A DNA stretch of 64,000 nucleotides from Chelydra serpentina (Eukaryota > Chordata > Testudines > Chelydridae), in the NCBI GenBank assembly GCA_037349315.1, contig JBAIAC010000051.1:29734001-29798000 (forward strand), written 5' to 3'. Positions 42,959-55,025 of this stretch are shown piece after piece (positions within the stretch are counted from its first letter, which is position 1; each line of letters opens with the position of its first letter). Position numbers and translations under genes: made by a program. The notes below the pieces were generated by a model that saw only the letters and a list, made by a program, of their open reading frames with translations, searched no databases and was not told the DNA's origin.

Positions 42959-45900
42959 ATGGCACCTATCAACTTTGCAACATTGAACACCCAGGGCTGT
43001 AGGATGGGTCTCCGCAGGTGCCAGGTGCTCTCCTTCCTTCTGGAGTGGGGGTACTCTGTGATTTTCCTGCAGTAGACCTATACGGATCCAGCCGCCGAAG
43101 ACAGCTGGCGGCTGGCGGGTGGAACAGGGTCTACTTTAGCCATCTTACAGTTCGTAGAGCTGCAGTGGCTACCCTGTTCTCCCCCGACCTATGGCCCGAG
43201 GTGCTGGGGGTTACTGAGACTGTGCCAGGCCACCTGATGCACCTGGGTCCACATGGAGGGGCTTGTGGTCAACCTCGTTAACGTCTATGCCCCGACATCG
43301 GGCCCGGAGCGGCTGTGTTTTTATCAGCAGGCGTCAGCCTTCCTCGGCACTTTGGATCCTCGTGAATGCCTGGTCCTGGGCGGGGACTTTAATGCTATCC
43401 TCGAGGAGCGGGACCGCTCGGGGACTGAGCAGAGCCCGGCCGCCGCTGACGTCCTCTGGGAGATTGTCGAACATCAGTCCCTGGTGGACGTCTGGCGCGA
43501 CCACCACCCGGACGACGTTTCAAACTTTACCTATGTCCAGGTGGAAGCCCATCGGTCGTGCCACTCCTGGTTGGACCGCATCTACTTGTCACGTTTCCAC
43601 CTTTCACGGGCCCACTCCTCCAACATCCGGCCGGCCCCTTTTTCAGATCACCATCTAGCCACCGTGACAGCCTCTCTCTGTGCGGAGGGGCCGGGGCCAG
43701 CCTATTGGTATTTTAACAACAGCTTGCTGGAGGATGTGGGCTTCGTGGCGTCCTTCCGGGAGTTCTGGCTGGTCTGGCGAGGGCAACGGCATGCTTTTCC
43801 CTCGGTGCGGCGGTGGTGGGACCTGGGAAAGGTGCGCGCCCGGCTCTTCTGCCGTAACTAGGCCTGGGGTGCCAGCCGACGGAGGGATGCGGTGATAGAG
43901 CAGTTGGAATGGGAGGTAGAGCTAGAGAGGCATCTGGCTGACAGCCCCGAGGATCCATCCCTCTGCGGGGTGTGCTGGGAGAAGCAGGAGGAGCTCCGGG
44001 CCCTTGAAGACCACTAGGCCCGGGGCGCTTTTGTTCGATCTCGCATCCGCCTCCTTCGGGAGATGGATCACGGCTCCCACTTCTTCTACGCCCTGGAGAA
44101 AAAGAGGGGGGCCAAGAAGCACATCACCTGCCTTCTGGCAGAGGACGGTACCTCCATCACGGATCTGGCAGAGATGTGCAAGAGGGCCAGGACCTTCTAT
44201 GCCAACCTTTTCTCCCCGGATCCTACTGATCCTACCGCTTGCAGAGTGCTCTGGGACGGACTCCCAATGGTCAGCGCGGGCGACCGGGACTGGCTAGAGA
44301 TGCCTCTCTCCCTGGCCGAGTTCTCAGAAGCCCTCCGCACATGCCCACCAATAAATCTCCGGGCATGGACGGGCTGACCGTGGAGTTCTACCACTTGTTC
44401 TGGGATGTCCTCAGCCTGGACCTCGTCACCGTCTGGGCCGAGTCCTTGCAGAGTAGGGTCTTCCCCGTGCTCGCCTTATTGCCGAAGAAGGGGGACCTCC
44501 GTGATTTACGGAATTGGCGTCCCGTCTCGCTCCTCAGCACGGACTACAAACTCATAGCCAAGCCCATCTCGCTGCGGCTGGGGTCCCTGCTGGAGGACGT
44601 GATCCACCCAGACCAGACCTACTCCGTCCCGGGCCATACCATCTTTGATAACTTGTATCTGGTCCGGGATCTCTTGGAGCTTGGGTGTAGGGATGGGTTG
44701 TCGTTCGCCCTCCTGTCCCTGGATCAGGAGCAGGCATTCGACAGGGTGGATCATGGGTATCTCCTGAGCATTCTGCGAGCGTTTGGCTTTGGACCCCAGT
44801 TTGTGGGTTTTCTCCAGGTGCTGTCCACTTCCGCAGAGTGTCTGGTCATAGAATCATAGAATATCAGGGTTGGACGGGACCTTAGAAGGTCATCTAGTCC
44901 AACCCCATGCTCAAAGCAGGACCATCCCCAATTTTTGCCCCAGATCCCTAAATGGCCCCCTCAAGGATTGAACTCACAACCCTGGGTTTAGCAGGCCAAT
45001 GCTCAAACCACTGAGCTATCGCTCCCCTGGTCCCTGACTGAGCCAGTCAGATTTGGGTGGGAAGTACGGCACGGGTGCCCCCTCTCGGGCCAGCTGTACG
45101 CTCTGGTGATCGAGCCCTTCCTCTGTCTCCTCCGCAGGAGGTTGACGGGGTTGGTGCTGCGAGAGCCGGAGCTGCGGCTGGTCCTGTCGGCGTACACCAA
45201 AGATGTGCTTCTCGTGGTCCAGGACCTGAGTGACTTGGTGCAGGTGGAGGCTTGCCAGACCGTGTACTCGGCGGCCTCCTCTGCCCGGGTCAACTGGGCC
45301 TGGTGGTCGGGCTCTGGCCTGGTGTTCAGGGACGGGTGGCAGGCAAGCTCCCTCCCACCCGCGCTTCAGGCTATTAGGTGGAGCGCGGGTCCGCTGCTCT
45401 ATCTCGGAGTTTACCTTTCTGCCACGCATCCATCTCCGCCGGAGAACTGGCACGGTTTACAGGGCAGGGTGACGGAGCAGCTCTGGAAAGGGAGGGCACT
45501 GGTACTCAATCAACTAGTCCTGTCCATGCTCTGGTATCGGCTCAACACCCTGGTCCCGGGTTTCCTGGCCGACCTCCAGATGGCAATTCTGGAGTTCTTT
45601 TGGCCAGGACTGCACTTGGTCTCTGCAGGGGTCCTCCACCTGCCCCTGGAGGAGGGAGGGCAGGGCCTGAAGTTCCTACGCACTCAGGTCCTTGTCTTCT
45701 ACCTCCAGGCCCTGCAGATGCTCATTTATGGTGCAGGTAGTCCTGCATGGAGAGTACTAGCGCACGCCTTCCTGCACCACTTCCGAGGGCTCCGATATGA
45801 CCGGAAGCTCCTTTATCTCTCCGGGCTGCCGGTCTTCTACCAGGACCTCCTCCGGACCTGGAAACTGTTCTCAATGACCAGGTCCGTGGCAGCTACCGAG

Positions 45901-47007
45901 GGGGCAGATCTCCTCGCAGAGCCCCTGCTACACAACCTCCAGCTCCATGTGCAGGTGGTGGAGTCCCCCTCGGTGAGCCAGAGGTTGGTCCTGGCAGAAG
46001 TCACCAGAGTCGGAGACCTCCTGGATTACGACCAGGAGACTGGCAGGATCCCCTGATGCTCACTCAGCGCATTGGGCTCTCCAGGCCTTGTACTCCCCAG
46101 CGCGTAATTCAGGAGGTGAGGGCCACTTTGCCACCCGCTGCTCAGGTTTACCTCGACCAGGTCCTGCATGAGGGCACACCCCGCTCACCCTCCACCCCAG
46201 GCCCTCTGTACCTTTTTAATCGGGCCCCTACCCCATGGACCCAACCGGTCCCCCCGCCCCTTTTCTGTGAGCCGGCTGCACACCTTGCAGCCGGTCCGCT
46301 TTCAAACCGCGCCATGGAAGCATCTATACACGCTCATGCTCCACACCCTTCATTTCCTCACCCTTGTGTCCCACCCCGATACAAAGTGGCGGGACCCCCT
46401 ACCACCTCTAGAGGGTGAGGAGCCCCGGTGGGCCAGCCTCTATTCCACCCTGATACCGAGGCCCACCAGGGATGTCAGCTGGCAGCTCCTTCATGGGGCC
46501 GTGAGCACAGGCGTGTATTTGGCGCTGTTTACGCCTGTCCCTCTATTCCACCCTGATACCTGCCCCTTCTGTGGTGTGAGGGAGACCCGGGCGCATGTTT
46601 ACCTGGAGTGCGCCAGGTTGCAGCCCCTATTCTGGCTCCTCACAAATATTTTGTTACATTTTTGGCTGCACTTTTCCCCTCACCTCCTTCTCTATGCACT
46701 TCCTATCTGTGGCCCCAAAAAGTCACGGGACCTCCTGGTCAACCTCCTCCTGGCCCTGGCTAACCTGGCCATCTATAAAACCAGGGAGAGGAGGTTGGGC
46801 GATGGCGACTCCTGTGACTGTGGGGCCTGTTTCCGCTCCTCTGTCCATGCATGCATCCGGGCAGAGTTCCTCTGGGCAGAATCCACTGGCTCCCTTGATG
46901 CCTTTGAGGAGCAGTGGGCGCTGTCCGGGCTTCTCTGCTCGGTGGTCCCCGTCAGGCTCCCTTCTTTTAACCCTTTGACTGCACTCCTGACCCTGTTATC
47001 TCATTAG
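42959..47007 (+). pseudogene. Tx1-like ORF2, copy A
   Basis: Starts at the ATG at 42959. The endonuclease has FATLNTQGC, a TAG replacing the Glu codon after VIFLQ (43073-43075; copy B has LQET), LVLGGDFNAIL, SWLDRIYLS and FSDHHLATV. RT has PTNKSPGMDGLTVEFY (phase shift), PKKGDLRDLRNWRPVSLLS and LDQEQAFDRVDHGYLL; the catalytic YADD region is altered to AYTKDVLLV. The C-terminus has a finger CPFCGVRETRAHVYLEC. Multiple shifts and stops make it dead. Confidence 0.83.
44846..45027 (-). mobile_element. CR1-tailed tRNA SINE in Tx1 copy A
   Basis: The minus-strand head GATAGCTCAGTGGTTTGAGC and GGTTGTGAGTTCAATCC correspond to A and B boxes; the tail ends ATTCTATGATTCTATGA. It interrupts RT at a site that is uninterrupted in copy B near 52840. 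CTGGTC occurs on both flanks. Confidence 0.9.
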
Positions 47008-47109
47008 TCATCCCCCGAACTCATTTGGCTTCCAGGTCCTGTGGATCCTCCCCTTAGGTGGGGGGCAGGGTCCTTTAGCAGTGTGCGGGCTTCCGGAACC
47101 CAATAGGTA
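47008..47109 (+). other. 3'UTR of Tx1 copy A
   Basis: About 100 bp of non-coding sequence with no poly(A). It ends CCAATAGGTACA; copies B and C end CCAATAGGCACCCCGCTACA, so copy A lacks 8 bp. Confidence 0.7.
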
Positions 47110-48194
47110 CAGGAGGGAGGTCAGTCTACTCAGGCTGCCCTGCTGGCTGGAGCTCTCTCCCTGATTAGGCTGCAGCAGCTGCTGCTGGCTGGAGCCCTTC
47201 CTTCTCTCTGGCTGCCCTCCTCGCTGGAGCGCCTTCTCCCTTCCTGGGCTGCTGCTGGCTGGAGTTCCCCCCTTTGGATTGCTGCTGAGTGAGGGTGGGA
47301 ATTGCCAGCCTCCCTCCCCTCCCTCCCGTGCCTCTGGAGGGAGACGCGTGGGCCCCACCACCACCTAGGGGCTGCTTCTGTTTGGCCAGCTGACTGCTGT
47401 TTGCTGCTGTGCCGGAGATGCTGCTGTCGTCCAGGAGGAGGAAGAGGAGGACACCAGCTGAGGGACATTGTGGAGGGGGTTTGTTCATGGACTGAGTGAC
47501 TTTTAACATCTCTGCTCCTGGGGTGGTGGTGACTTTTATTGCTGCTGTGGGGAGCAAGGGGGAGAGGAATGGAGCCCTCCCCCTTGCCCATCTGCCTCCT
47601 CCCCATTACCCCGACCGTTGCTGCTGCGCCCTCCACCGCCCTGCTTAACACCTAGACCTGCTCTTCATCCCTCGACATGGCTGACTGTTCCCCCCCTTCG
47701 TCACCTGGGACTGGTTGCAGCAGTGACCAGCAATAAGACTGAGTTACACAAGTGCACATGGGCGCACCTGTCTCCTCACCTTGGACTTTCCCTCCCCCCA
47801 GCTGCGTTTGGCTGGTGGGGCCCCCTCCCTGCCGTGCTCCCCAGTCTCCCTGTATTAGTTTGCAGCCTGCCCTGCCCTGCCCGCCACTTGCTTTGACCCT
47901 TTATAGTTTCCCTTTCTGTTACTTTGCTTGCCCCGCCCCAGTCCTTCAGTGTTTGCTGCCTGCCCCACCTCAAACTTTGTGATCTGGTTTAGTTGCTTGT
48001 CCCTCCCTTAGACCTGAAGTTCCCTCCTGTGCTTTGCATGGCCTCCCTTTTCCCCTTGTCCTTTTTTGCCCTTCCCCCCAAGTTCAGTCCCTCTCACCTG
48101 AGCACCCATGTCCACTTCCTGAGCGCTTGTGCCCCCTTTCCGTGGCCCCCCCACCACTGTTCACAGACTCCCCAATGATATTGTAGTTCCTTCC
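47110..48194 (+). mobile_element. Tx1-like copy B: 5'UTR, cut by retroviral LTR
   Basis: Starts GGAGGGAGGTCAGTC directly after copy A's 3' end. About 1.1 kb, rich in CTG and G/C, non-coding. It matches 55026-55573 plus 56158-56635 in copy C. At 48194 (GTAGTTCCTTCC) it stops at an LTR. Confidence 0.78.
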
Positions 48195-49365
48195 TGTGAC
48201 GGTGTCCCCAATAAGACTTTATGGGGAGATGCTTATAAATGTATATATGATGTAACTGGAATATGTTTTATGCTGCATGTGCCATGTAACATATCTCTGT
48301 AAAAGTTATGATCTACTGAATCTATTCCTCCTGTTTGTATGCATGTATCATTGTTATAGTTGAAGTTATGAATATTGGTTGTATATTTGCTGGTTTTATA
48401 CATAGTCTTTGTAAGAGCATGGGATCTTGTTTGGAGAAAAGAATGTGCCCAATCAAGAAACTTTTAATCGAACAAAAGGAGTCCCAGACACCAATCCACA
48501 TCTGAGCTTGGCCAAAAATGTCACTGGGCTAGTTTTGAAATTGTGCATGGACATGTGACTTGCCCATGTGATCCCAAAACTCCAGGGTAACATGATGCTA
48601 CACAGGGAATGGGGAGGAGCATCCATTCAGGGGAGAAATTTAAACCCCGGGGAGGCCCCTCCATATTGTCTTCAGCTGGCTAAAGAGAGAGGCTCTCCAC
48701 CTCCCAAGGACACACCTGAAAGAGACTGAACAAAGGACAAAGACAATAGGGGGTGTGAGCGATTGCTGGACCCAGGCTAGGAGTTCTACAGCCTGTAAAA
48801 GAAAGAGACTGGAACTGGTGAGGTTTTTATCTGTGCTGAGTTTAATTAAACATAGACGTCCGTGATTTATTTTATTTTACTTAGTAATTTACTTTGTTCT
48901 TTCTATTACTGCTTGGAATCACTTAAATCCTACTTTTTGTACTTAATAATATCACTTTTTACTTATTAAGTTACCTGGAGTACGTGTTAGTACCTGGAGG
49001 GGGGGCAAACAGCTGTGCATATCTTTCTATCTTTGAAATAGAAGGTGAACTATTTATGAGTTTACCCTGTATAAACTTTATACATGGTAAAACGGATTTG
49101 TTCAGGGTTTAAACCCCATTGGGAGTTGGGCACCTGGGTGTCAAAGGCAAAGGCACTTCATGAGCTGCTTTCAGGCAGGCCTACAGCTGTTAGGGGACGT
49201 GGCTCGGACCAGGGTCTCTGTTTGCAACAGATCAGCGGAATCTGGCTCAAAACAGATAGGATTCTGGAGTCCCAAGCTGGAAAAGACAGGAAAGCAGAGG
49301 CAAAAGTAGCCTTGGCACACCAGGTGGGAGCTCCAAGGGGGTTTCTGTGATACCAACCTGTCACA
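48195..49365 (+). mobile_element. Endogenous retrovirus 5' LTR
   Basis: 1,171 bp from TGTGACGGTG to CCTGTCACA, the same family as the nested LTRs at 12.6-15.3 kb. Unlike those it is followed by a primer site and leader, so it is the 5' end of a provirus and not a solo LTR. The conserved hairpin lies near 49060-49090. Confidence 0.88.
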
Positions 49366-49366
49366 G

Positions 49367-49384
49367 TGGCGTAGTCGGCAGGAT
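49367..49384 (+). promoter_or_regulatory. Primer-binding site, tRNA-Ser type
   Basis: TGGCGTAGTCGGCAGGAT lies one base after the LTR. It is complementary to the 3' end of vertebrate tRNA-Ser (ATCCTGCCGACTACG plus CCA), recalled from knowledge of that tRNA. Confidence 0.78.
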
Positions 49385-49710
49385 CTGTGCACAGCTGATT
49401 GCTTTAAGGTACTGGTAGTAATTTTAAGTGCGTTTTAAGTGTGGTGGCTGGAAAACAGACAAAGTGGTTACTGGTTTGTTATTTTCTGTTTGCTTATTTC
49501 GGGTAAGAAAAGTAGGGACAAAAAAGAAAGCAAAATAAGTTAAAGTGAAAATCAGAAAAGCTGGGAAAGTCTCTTAACTGAAAAGCTCCTGAGCTGAGTG
49601 CAGCCGTTTCAGTGAACTGCAGAGGGGCGTGGCCCAGCACTAGACAGCAATAAAATGTCTGGCAGCAAGACAACGGTGAAACTAAATCTTGCCAAACTGA
49701 AAGCAACGCC
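49385..49710 (+). pseudogene. Retroviral leader and gag start, fused to Tx1 ORF1
   Basis: A short untranslated leader, then an ATG at 49655 opens MSGSKTTVKLNLAKLKA. About 20 codons later, near 49711, sequence changes to Tx1 ORF1 (EPLATDVDG) without losing the frame. The rest of gag, pol, env and the 3' LTR are missing. The resulting frame runs to 50131. It is a remnant only; assigning it to gag is from position after the primer site, not from a recognised matrix domain. Confidence 0.65.
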
Positions 49711-51063
49711 GGAGCCGTTAGCCACGGATGTGGATGGAGATGCCACCGTCCCCCTTGTTGAGTCTCCCACTGAGGAGGCCTCTGCATCAGTTCCCGCGGC
49801 CTCTATGCCACCTGTGCTCCCCGCCATCGCTGATGTCAGGACGATCATAGCCCCTGCGACTGGCGGGGAGGTTGCCAGGGCCGTAGGGACTGACATCACC
49901 TCTATCTTTGATGAGATCGAGGCCCTGGGTCTGACCCCGGTCATCCAGGGGGAGGACGACCCTCCGCCAGCAGGCCTTGATCTGGGCGGCAGCTTACTCC
50001 CGTTGCCCCCTCCTCCCTCTTTCTGCCTCTCACCCCCAACTGTTGTCCCGCTCTGGTCCTTGGGGCGCCCCTGGCCCTCCCTATCTGCCCGGATGAGGAT
50101 GGCACTTTGCCCGAGGCCGCTGAGCCCCTAGGGGCGACGGCCAGTACCGAACGGTGGGGCCCCAGGCTTATGGGCGCACCCTTTACCATCCGGACAGAGG
50201 GGGGCCCAGTTGAAGTTTCCATCGTGCCTGGTGCTGTGGCTGCGGGTGATCTGTTTGTTGCAGCTCCCGTGCCTGGCGTTGGTGAAGGCCCCCATCCCCT
50301 CGGCCCCAATTCCTGGTCGAGAGGAGCCGCACCCTGGCAGCCCGGCTGCCGGGGACCATGAACCCGCCTTTGTCCCCGCTCCTGCCCCTATCCCTGCTCC
50401 CAACCCCTCTCCTGACCCAGTCCCACATTCAGCCCTTGTCCCTACTCCCACCCCTTCCCCTGGCCTAGTCCCTGTTCCGGCCTCTGATCCCGCTCCTGCC
50501 CCCACCATACTGCCTGCCCCTTTCCCCTCCATCTCCCATGCTATTGCCGCCCCCGAGGTTGTTTCGTTTCCGTTACTCACGGACAACCTTCAGGGGGCGG
50601 TTTTTGTGTCCCCTCTTCCCAACGCTGTGGGGGCTGCATTATTCCTTCTGCCACCCCCTCCTGTGCTGGGAATGGGGATGGGCTCTGCCCCCTGCTTGCC
50701 CATCTCCACAAGCTGCGAGGACCTTCCAGGGGCCCCACCAGAGGAAGGCAGCGGGTTGGCTGCCGTGTCCCCCTCTGCTCTGAGGGAAAAGCTGTGCCAC
50801 TTCCTGCTAGACACCCATGGCTCTTAGAGCAAGGTGCAGCTCGTCCTCTGCGCTGGGGGGACTTCCATCTCATCCTCCGGGCCGCGAGGGCCCTTCTAGG
50901 GGAGGGGAGAGGGACTGGGAGGCAGGGCATTGCGGCCTACCGGCGAGCCCACATTTTCCGCGACTCCCTGACCACCTTTGGAGTCGAACATGGGTTGTTA
51001 CGGGGCCTGCTGGAGGCTGTCAATCACCCTGCCCGTGAGGATTTGCCCCAGCCCTCCCAATGA
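49711..51063 (+). pseudogene. Tx1-like ORF1 C-terminal part, copy B
   Basis: Begins at GGAGCCGTTAGCC, matching 58241 in copy C. Pro/Ala-rich sequence (DEIEALGLTPVIQGEDD and PAPAPIPAPNPSPDPVPH) in shifting phases, ending in a final block (LLGEGRGTGRQGIAAYRRA) whose TGA at 51061-51063 overlaps the ORF2 ATG. The N-terminus and zinc knuckle are absent, replaced by the retroviral fragment. Confidence 0.75.
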
Positions 51064-54000
51064 AAGGCACAATATTCGCAACGTTGAACACCAGGGGCTG
51101 TAGCGTGGGTCTCCGCAGGAGCCAGGTGCTCTCCTTTCTTCAGGAGTGGGGGTACTCTGTGATCTTCCTGCAGGAGACCCTCACGGCTCCAGCTGTCGAG
51201 ACTAGCTGGCGGCTGGAGTGGGGGGACGAGATTTACTTTAGCCACCTTGGCACTCATTCGGCCAGGGTGGCCACCCTGTTCTCCCCCGAGCTACGGCCCA
51301 AGGTGCTGGGGCTAGCTGAGGTTGTGCCGGGTCGCCTGTTGCATGTCTGGGCCCACGTGGAAGGACTGACCTTAAACCTGGTCAATGTTTACGCCCCGAA
51401 TGTGGGTCCGGATCGAGTGTGTTTCTATCGGCAGGCGTCGGCCTTCCTCGGCACCCTGGATCCTCACAAGTGCCTGGTCCTGGGCGGGGATTTTAACACC
51501 ACCCTTGAGGACCGGGACCACGCAGGAGTCGAGACATTCCCGGAAGCCGCGGGCATCCTCAGGGAGATCGTAGACCATCACTCCCTGGTGGACATCTGGC
51601 GTGACCACAACCCGGACGATGATGTCACCTTTACCTATGTCCGGGTGGAGGAGGGCAGGTCGCGCCACTGGACTGGATTTATTTCTCATGGTTCCATCTG
51701 GCATGAGCCCACGCCTCTGGCATCCGGCCGGCCCCGTTCTCGTATCACCACTTGGTGACCGTGACGGCCTCTCTCAGTTTGGGCATTTTAACAACACCTT
51801 GCTGGAGGACATGGGCTTTGTAGCGTCCTTCCGGGAGTTCTGGCTGGCCTGGCGGGGGCAGGGGCACTAGCCAACGGAGGGATGTGGTGATAGGGCAGTT
51901 GGAGCGGGTGGTCTTAGAGCTAGAGAGGTGTCTGGCCTCCGGCCGTGAGGATCCACCCCTTCGCGCAGCATACCAGGAGAAGCGGGAGGAGCCCTGGAAA
52001 ACCATTGGGCCCGGGGCGCCTTTGTTCGATCCCACATCCGTCTCCTTCGGGAGATGGATCACAGCTCCCGCTTCTTCTATGCCCTGGAGAAAAGGAGGGG
52101 GGCACATCACCTGCCTCCTGGCAGAGGATGGTATCCCCCTCATGGATCCAGAGGAGATGCATAGCCTTCTACGCTAGCCTTTTCTCCCCAGATCCGACCG
52201 ACGCCGAAGCCTGCAGGGTGCTCTGGACCGAACTTCCGACGGTCAGCACGGGCGACCGAGACCGGCTGGAGCTGCCTCTCTCCCTGGCCGAGCTCTCGGA
52301 AGCCCTCCGCCGCATGCCCACCAATAAATCTCTGGGCATGGACGGGCTGACAGTGGAGTTCTACCGCGTGTTCTGGGACATCCTTGACCCAGACCTTGTC
52401 ATTGTTTGGGCCGAGTCCTTGCAAACCGGGGTCCTCCCTCTCTCGTGCAGGCGAGATGTGCTCACCTTACTGCCAAAGAAGGGGGACCTCCGCGACTTAT
52501 GGAATTGGCGTCCTGTCTCGCTCCTCAGCACGGACTATAAGGTCATAGCGAAGGCCATCTCACTGAGGCTGTGGTCCGTGCTGGTGGGCGTGGTCCATCC
52601 CGACCACACATACACCATCCCGGGCTGGACCATATTTGACAACTTGTACCTGGTCAGGGACCTCTTGGAGCTGAGGCGTAGGGATGGTCTGTCGTTCGCC
52701 CTCCTGTCACTGGACCAGGAGAAGGCGTTCGACGAGGTGGACCATGGGTATCTCCTGGGCACCCTGTGGGTGTTCGGCTTTGGGACCCAGTTTGTGGGCT
52801 TTCTCCAGGTGCTGTACGCTGCCGCAGAGTGTCTGGTCAGGCTCAACTGGACGCTGACTGAGCTGGTCAGCTTCGGGCGGGGAGTACAGCAGGGGAGCCC
52901 CCTCTCGGGCCAGCTGTATGCTCTGGCGATCGAGCCCTTCCTCTGTCTCCTCCACCGGAGGTTGACAGGGTTAGTGCTTTGGGAGCCGGAGCTGCTGCTG
53001 GTCCTGTCGGCGTACGCCGACGACATGCTCCTCGTGGTCCAGGACCTGGACGACCTGGTACAGGTGGAGGCTTGCCAGACCGTGTACTCGGCGGCCTTCT
53101 CTGCCCAGGTCAACTGGGTCAAGAGCTCTGGCCTGGTGGTCGGGGACGGCTGACAGGTGAGCTACCTCCCACCCGCGCTTCAAACCATTCGGTGGAGTGC
53201 GGGTCCACTGCTCTATATTGGCATTTATCTATCCGCCACACATCCTTCTCTGCTGGAGAACTGGCAGGATTTGAAGGCCAGGGTGGGTGAGCGGCTGTGG
53301 AGATGGACAGAACTGTTCTGGTGTCTCTCCCTATGAGGGAGAGTGCTGGTGCTAAACCAGCTAGTCCTGTCCATGCTCCCTCGGTGCGCCGGCTCAACAC
53401 CCTGAGCCCAGCCCCGAGGATCCTGGCCAGACTCCAGAGGATAGCCCTGGAGTTTTTCTGGCTGGGGCTGCACTGGGTCTCTGCAGGGGTCCTGAGTCTT
53501 CCCCTGGAGGAGGGAGGACAGGGCCTGGTTTGCCTCCTCAGCCAGGTCCACCTCCAGGCCCTGCAGAGGCTCCTTTATGGTGCAGGTAGTCCGACATGGA
53601 GCACCTCTGAGGGCTCCGATACGACCGGCAGATCTTTTTTCTCCACCCGAGAGGTCTTCCGCGAGACCTCTCTTCTTCTACCAGGTCTTCTACCAGGTCT
53701 TCCGCGAGACATCTCTTCTTCTACCAGGTCTGCCGGTCTTCTACCAGGACCTCCTCCGGACCTGGAAGCTTTTTTCAGTAACCAGGTCCTTTGTGGCCAC
53801 TGAGGGAGCGGACCTCCTCGAGGAGCCCCTGCTACACAACCCTGATCTCTGTATGCAGGTGGCAGAGTCTCCCTCGGTGCGCTGGAGGTTGGTCCTGGCA
53901 GAAACCACCAGATCAGAGACCTCCTGGACTACGGCATGGGGGACTGGGTGGATCCCCGTGTGCTCGGTCGGCGTATGGGGCTCTCCACCCTTCTGACACC

Positions 54001-54868
54001 CTGGCGCGTACACGGGGAGATGGAGGCTGCCTTGTCACCCGATTCTCTCGTCTCCCTGCGGCGAGCCCTGCGAGAGGGTGCTCCCTGCCCACCCCTCACC
54101 CAGGGCCTTCCGGACATTTTTCTTTGGCCCCTGTTCCGCGAGCCCCCCCGGCCTCCCCTCTCCCACGCTCCAAGCCGGTTGCACACCTTGCAGCCGGTCC
54201 AGATTCGAACCATGCCCAGGGATCACCTGTACATGCTCGTGCTCCACAGATTGCATTTCCTCACCCTCGTGTCCCGACTCACCACCAAACGACGAGACTG
54301 TCTTCCACCTAAGGAGGGTGAGGAGCCCCGGAGGGCCAGTCTTTACTCCACCTTAGTCCCACGGTCCACCGGGGACATTGGTTGGAGGCTCCTTCATGGA
54401 GCCATGAGCACGGGCGTGCACCTGGCGTGATTCACCCCTGTCCCTGAGGCCTGCCCCTTTTGTGGCATGAGGGAGAGCTTGGCGCATGCCTACCTTGAAT
54501 GTGCCAGGTTGCAGCCCCTATTCTGGCTCCTCCAAAATCTCTTGCTGAAGTTCTGGCTGCACTTCTCCCCACACTTGTTCCTTTTTGCACACCCTGTCCG
54601 TGGCCCCACGAAGTCGCGAGACCTCCTCGTCAACCTCCTCCTGGCTCTAGCTAAAGTGTCCATCTATAATACCAGGAGGAGGATGTTGGATGAGGGGGTG
54701 CTCTGCGACTGTGGGGCCTATTTCTGCTCCTCCCTAGTTTCACATATCCGGGCAGAGTTCCACTGGGCAGCGTCCACTGGCTCCCTTGACAGCTTTGAGG
54801 AGCAGTGGGCGCTGTACAAGGTTCTCTGCTCGGTGTCCCCATCCGGTATCCTCGTTTTGAACCTTTGA
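51060..54868 (+). pseudogene. Tx1-like ORF2, copy B
   Basis: The best-preserved ORF2 of the array. Endonuclease 51060-51758: ATLNTRGC, VIFLQETLTAPAVE, LVNVYAPN, LVLGGDFNTTLEDRD; a frameshift removes the SDH end. RT 51945-53153: KSLGMDGLTVEFYRVFW, LLPKKGDLRDLWNWRPVS, LDQEKAFDEVDHGYLL, GVQQGSPLSGQLYALAIEPF and the catalytic LSAYADDMLLVVQD. A TGA at 53151 interrupts before the C-terminal part, which includes CPFCGMRESLAHAYLEC. A local duplication lies at 53640-53745. Confidence 0.86.
53640..53745 (+). repeat. Local tandem duplication in copy B ORF2
   Basis: TCTTCCGCGAGACCTCTC, with a CTTCTACCAGG tail, occurs twice, with extra TCTTCTACCAGG units. Copy C has one version (59577-59625). Confidence 0.8.
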
Positions 54869-55025
54869 CCTTCACTCCAACCCTGTTTTTCATTAGTTGT
54901 CCCCCGCATTCACTTGGTCCCTGGGTCCAGTGGTCCCTCCCGCTAGCCTGGGGGAGGGGCCTTTAGAAGTGGGTGGGCTTGTGCCCACCCACCTCCCGGG
55001 TTTTCCAATAGGCACCCCGCTACAG
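54869..55025 (+). other. 3'UTR of Tx1 copy B
   Basis: About 155 bp, ending CCAATAGGCACCCCGCTACA. The next base starts the 5'UTR of copy C. Confidence 0.72.

Larger units (their letters stand above)
40081..47109 (+). mobile_element. Tx1-like LINE, copy A (5'-truncated)
   Basis: An L1-clade LINE: proline-rich ORF1 with CCHC knuckle, ORF2 with APE endonuclease, RT and a C-terminal zinc finger, and a short 3'UTR ending near CAATAGGTACA (47109). The next base begins the 5'UTR of copy B. RT motifs such as DQEQAFDRVDHGYLL and PLSGQLYALAIEPF (the latter from copy B) suggest the Tx1 branch over mammalian-type L1. A SINE interrupts RT at 44846-45027. Confidence 0.82.
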
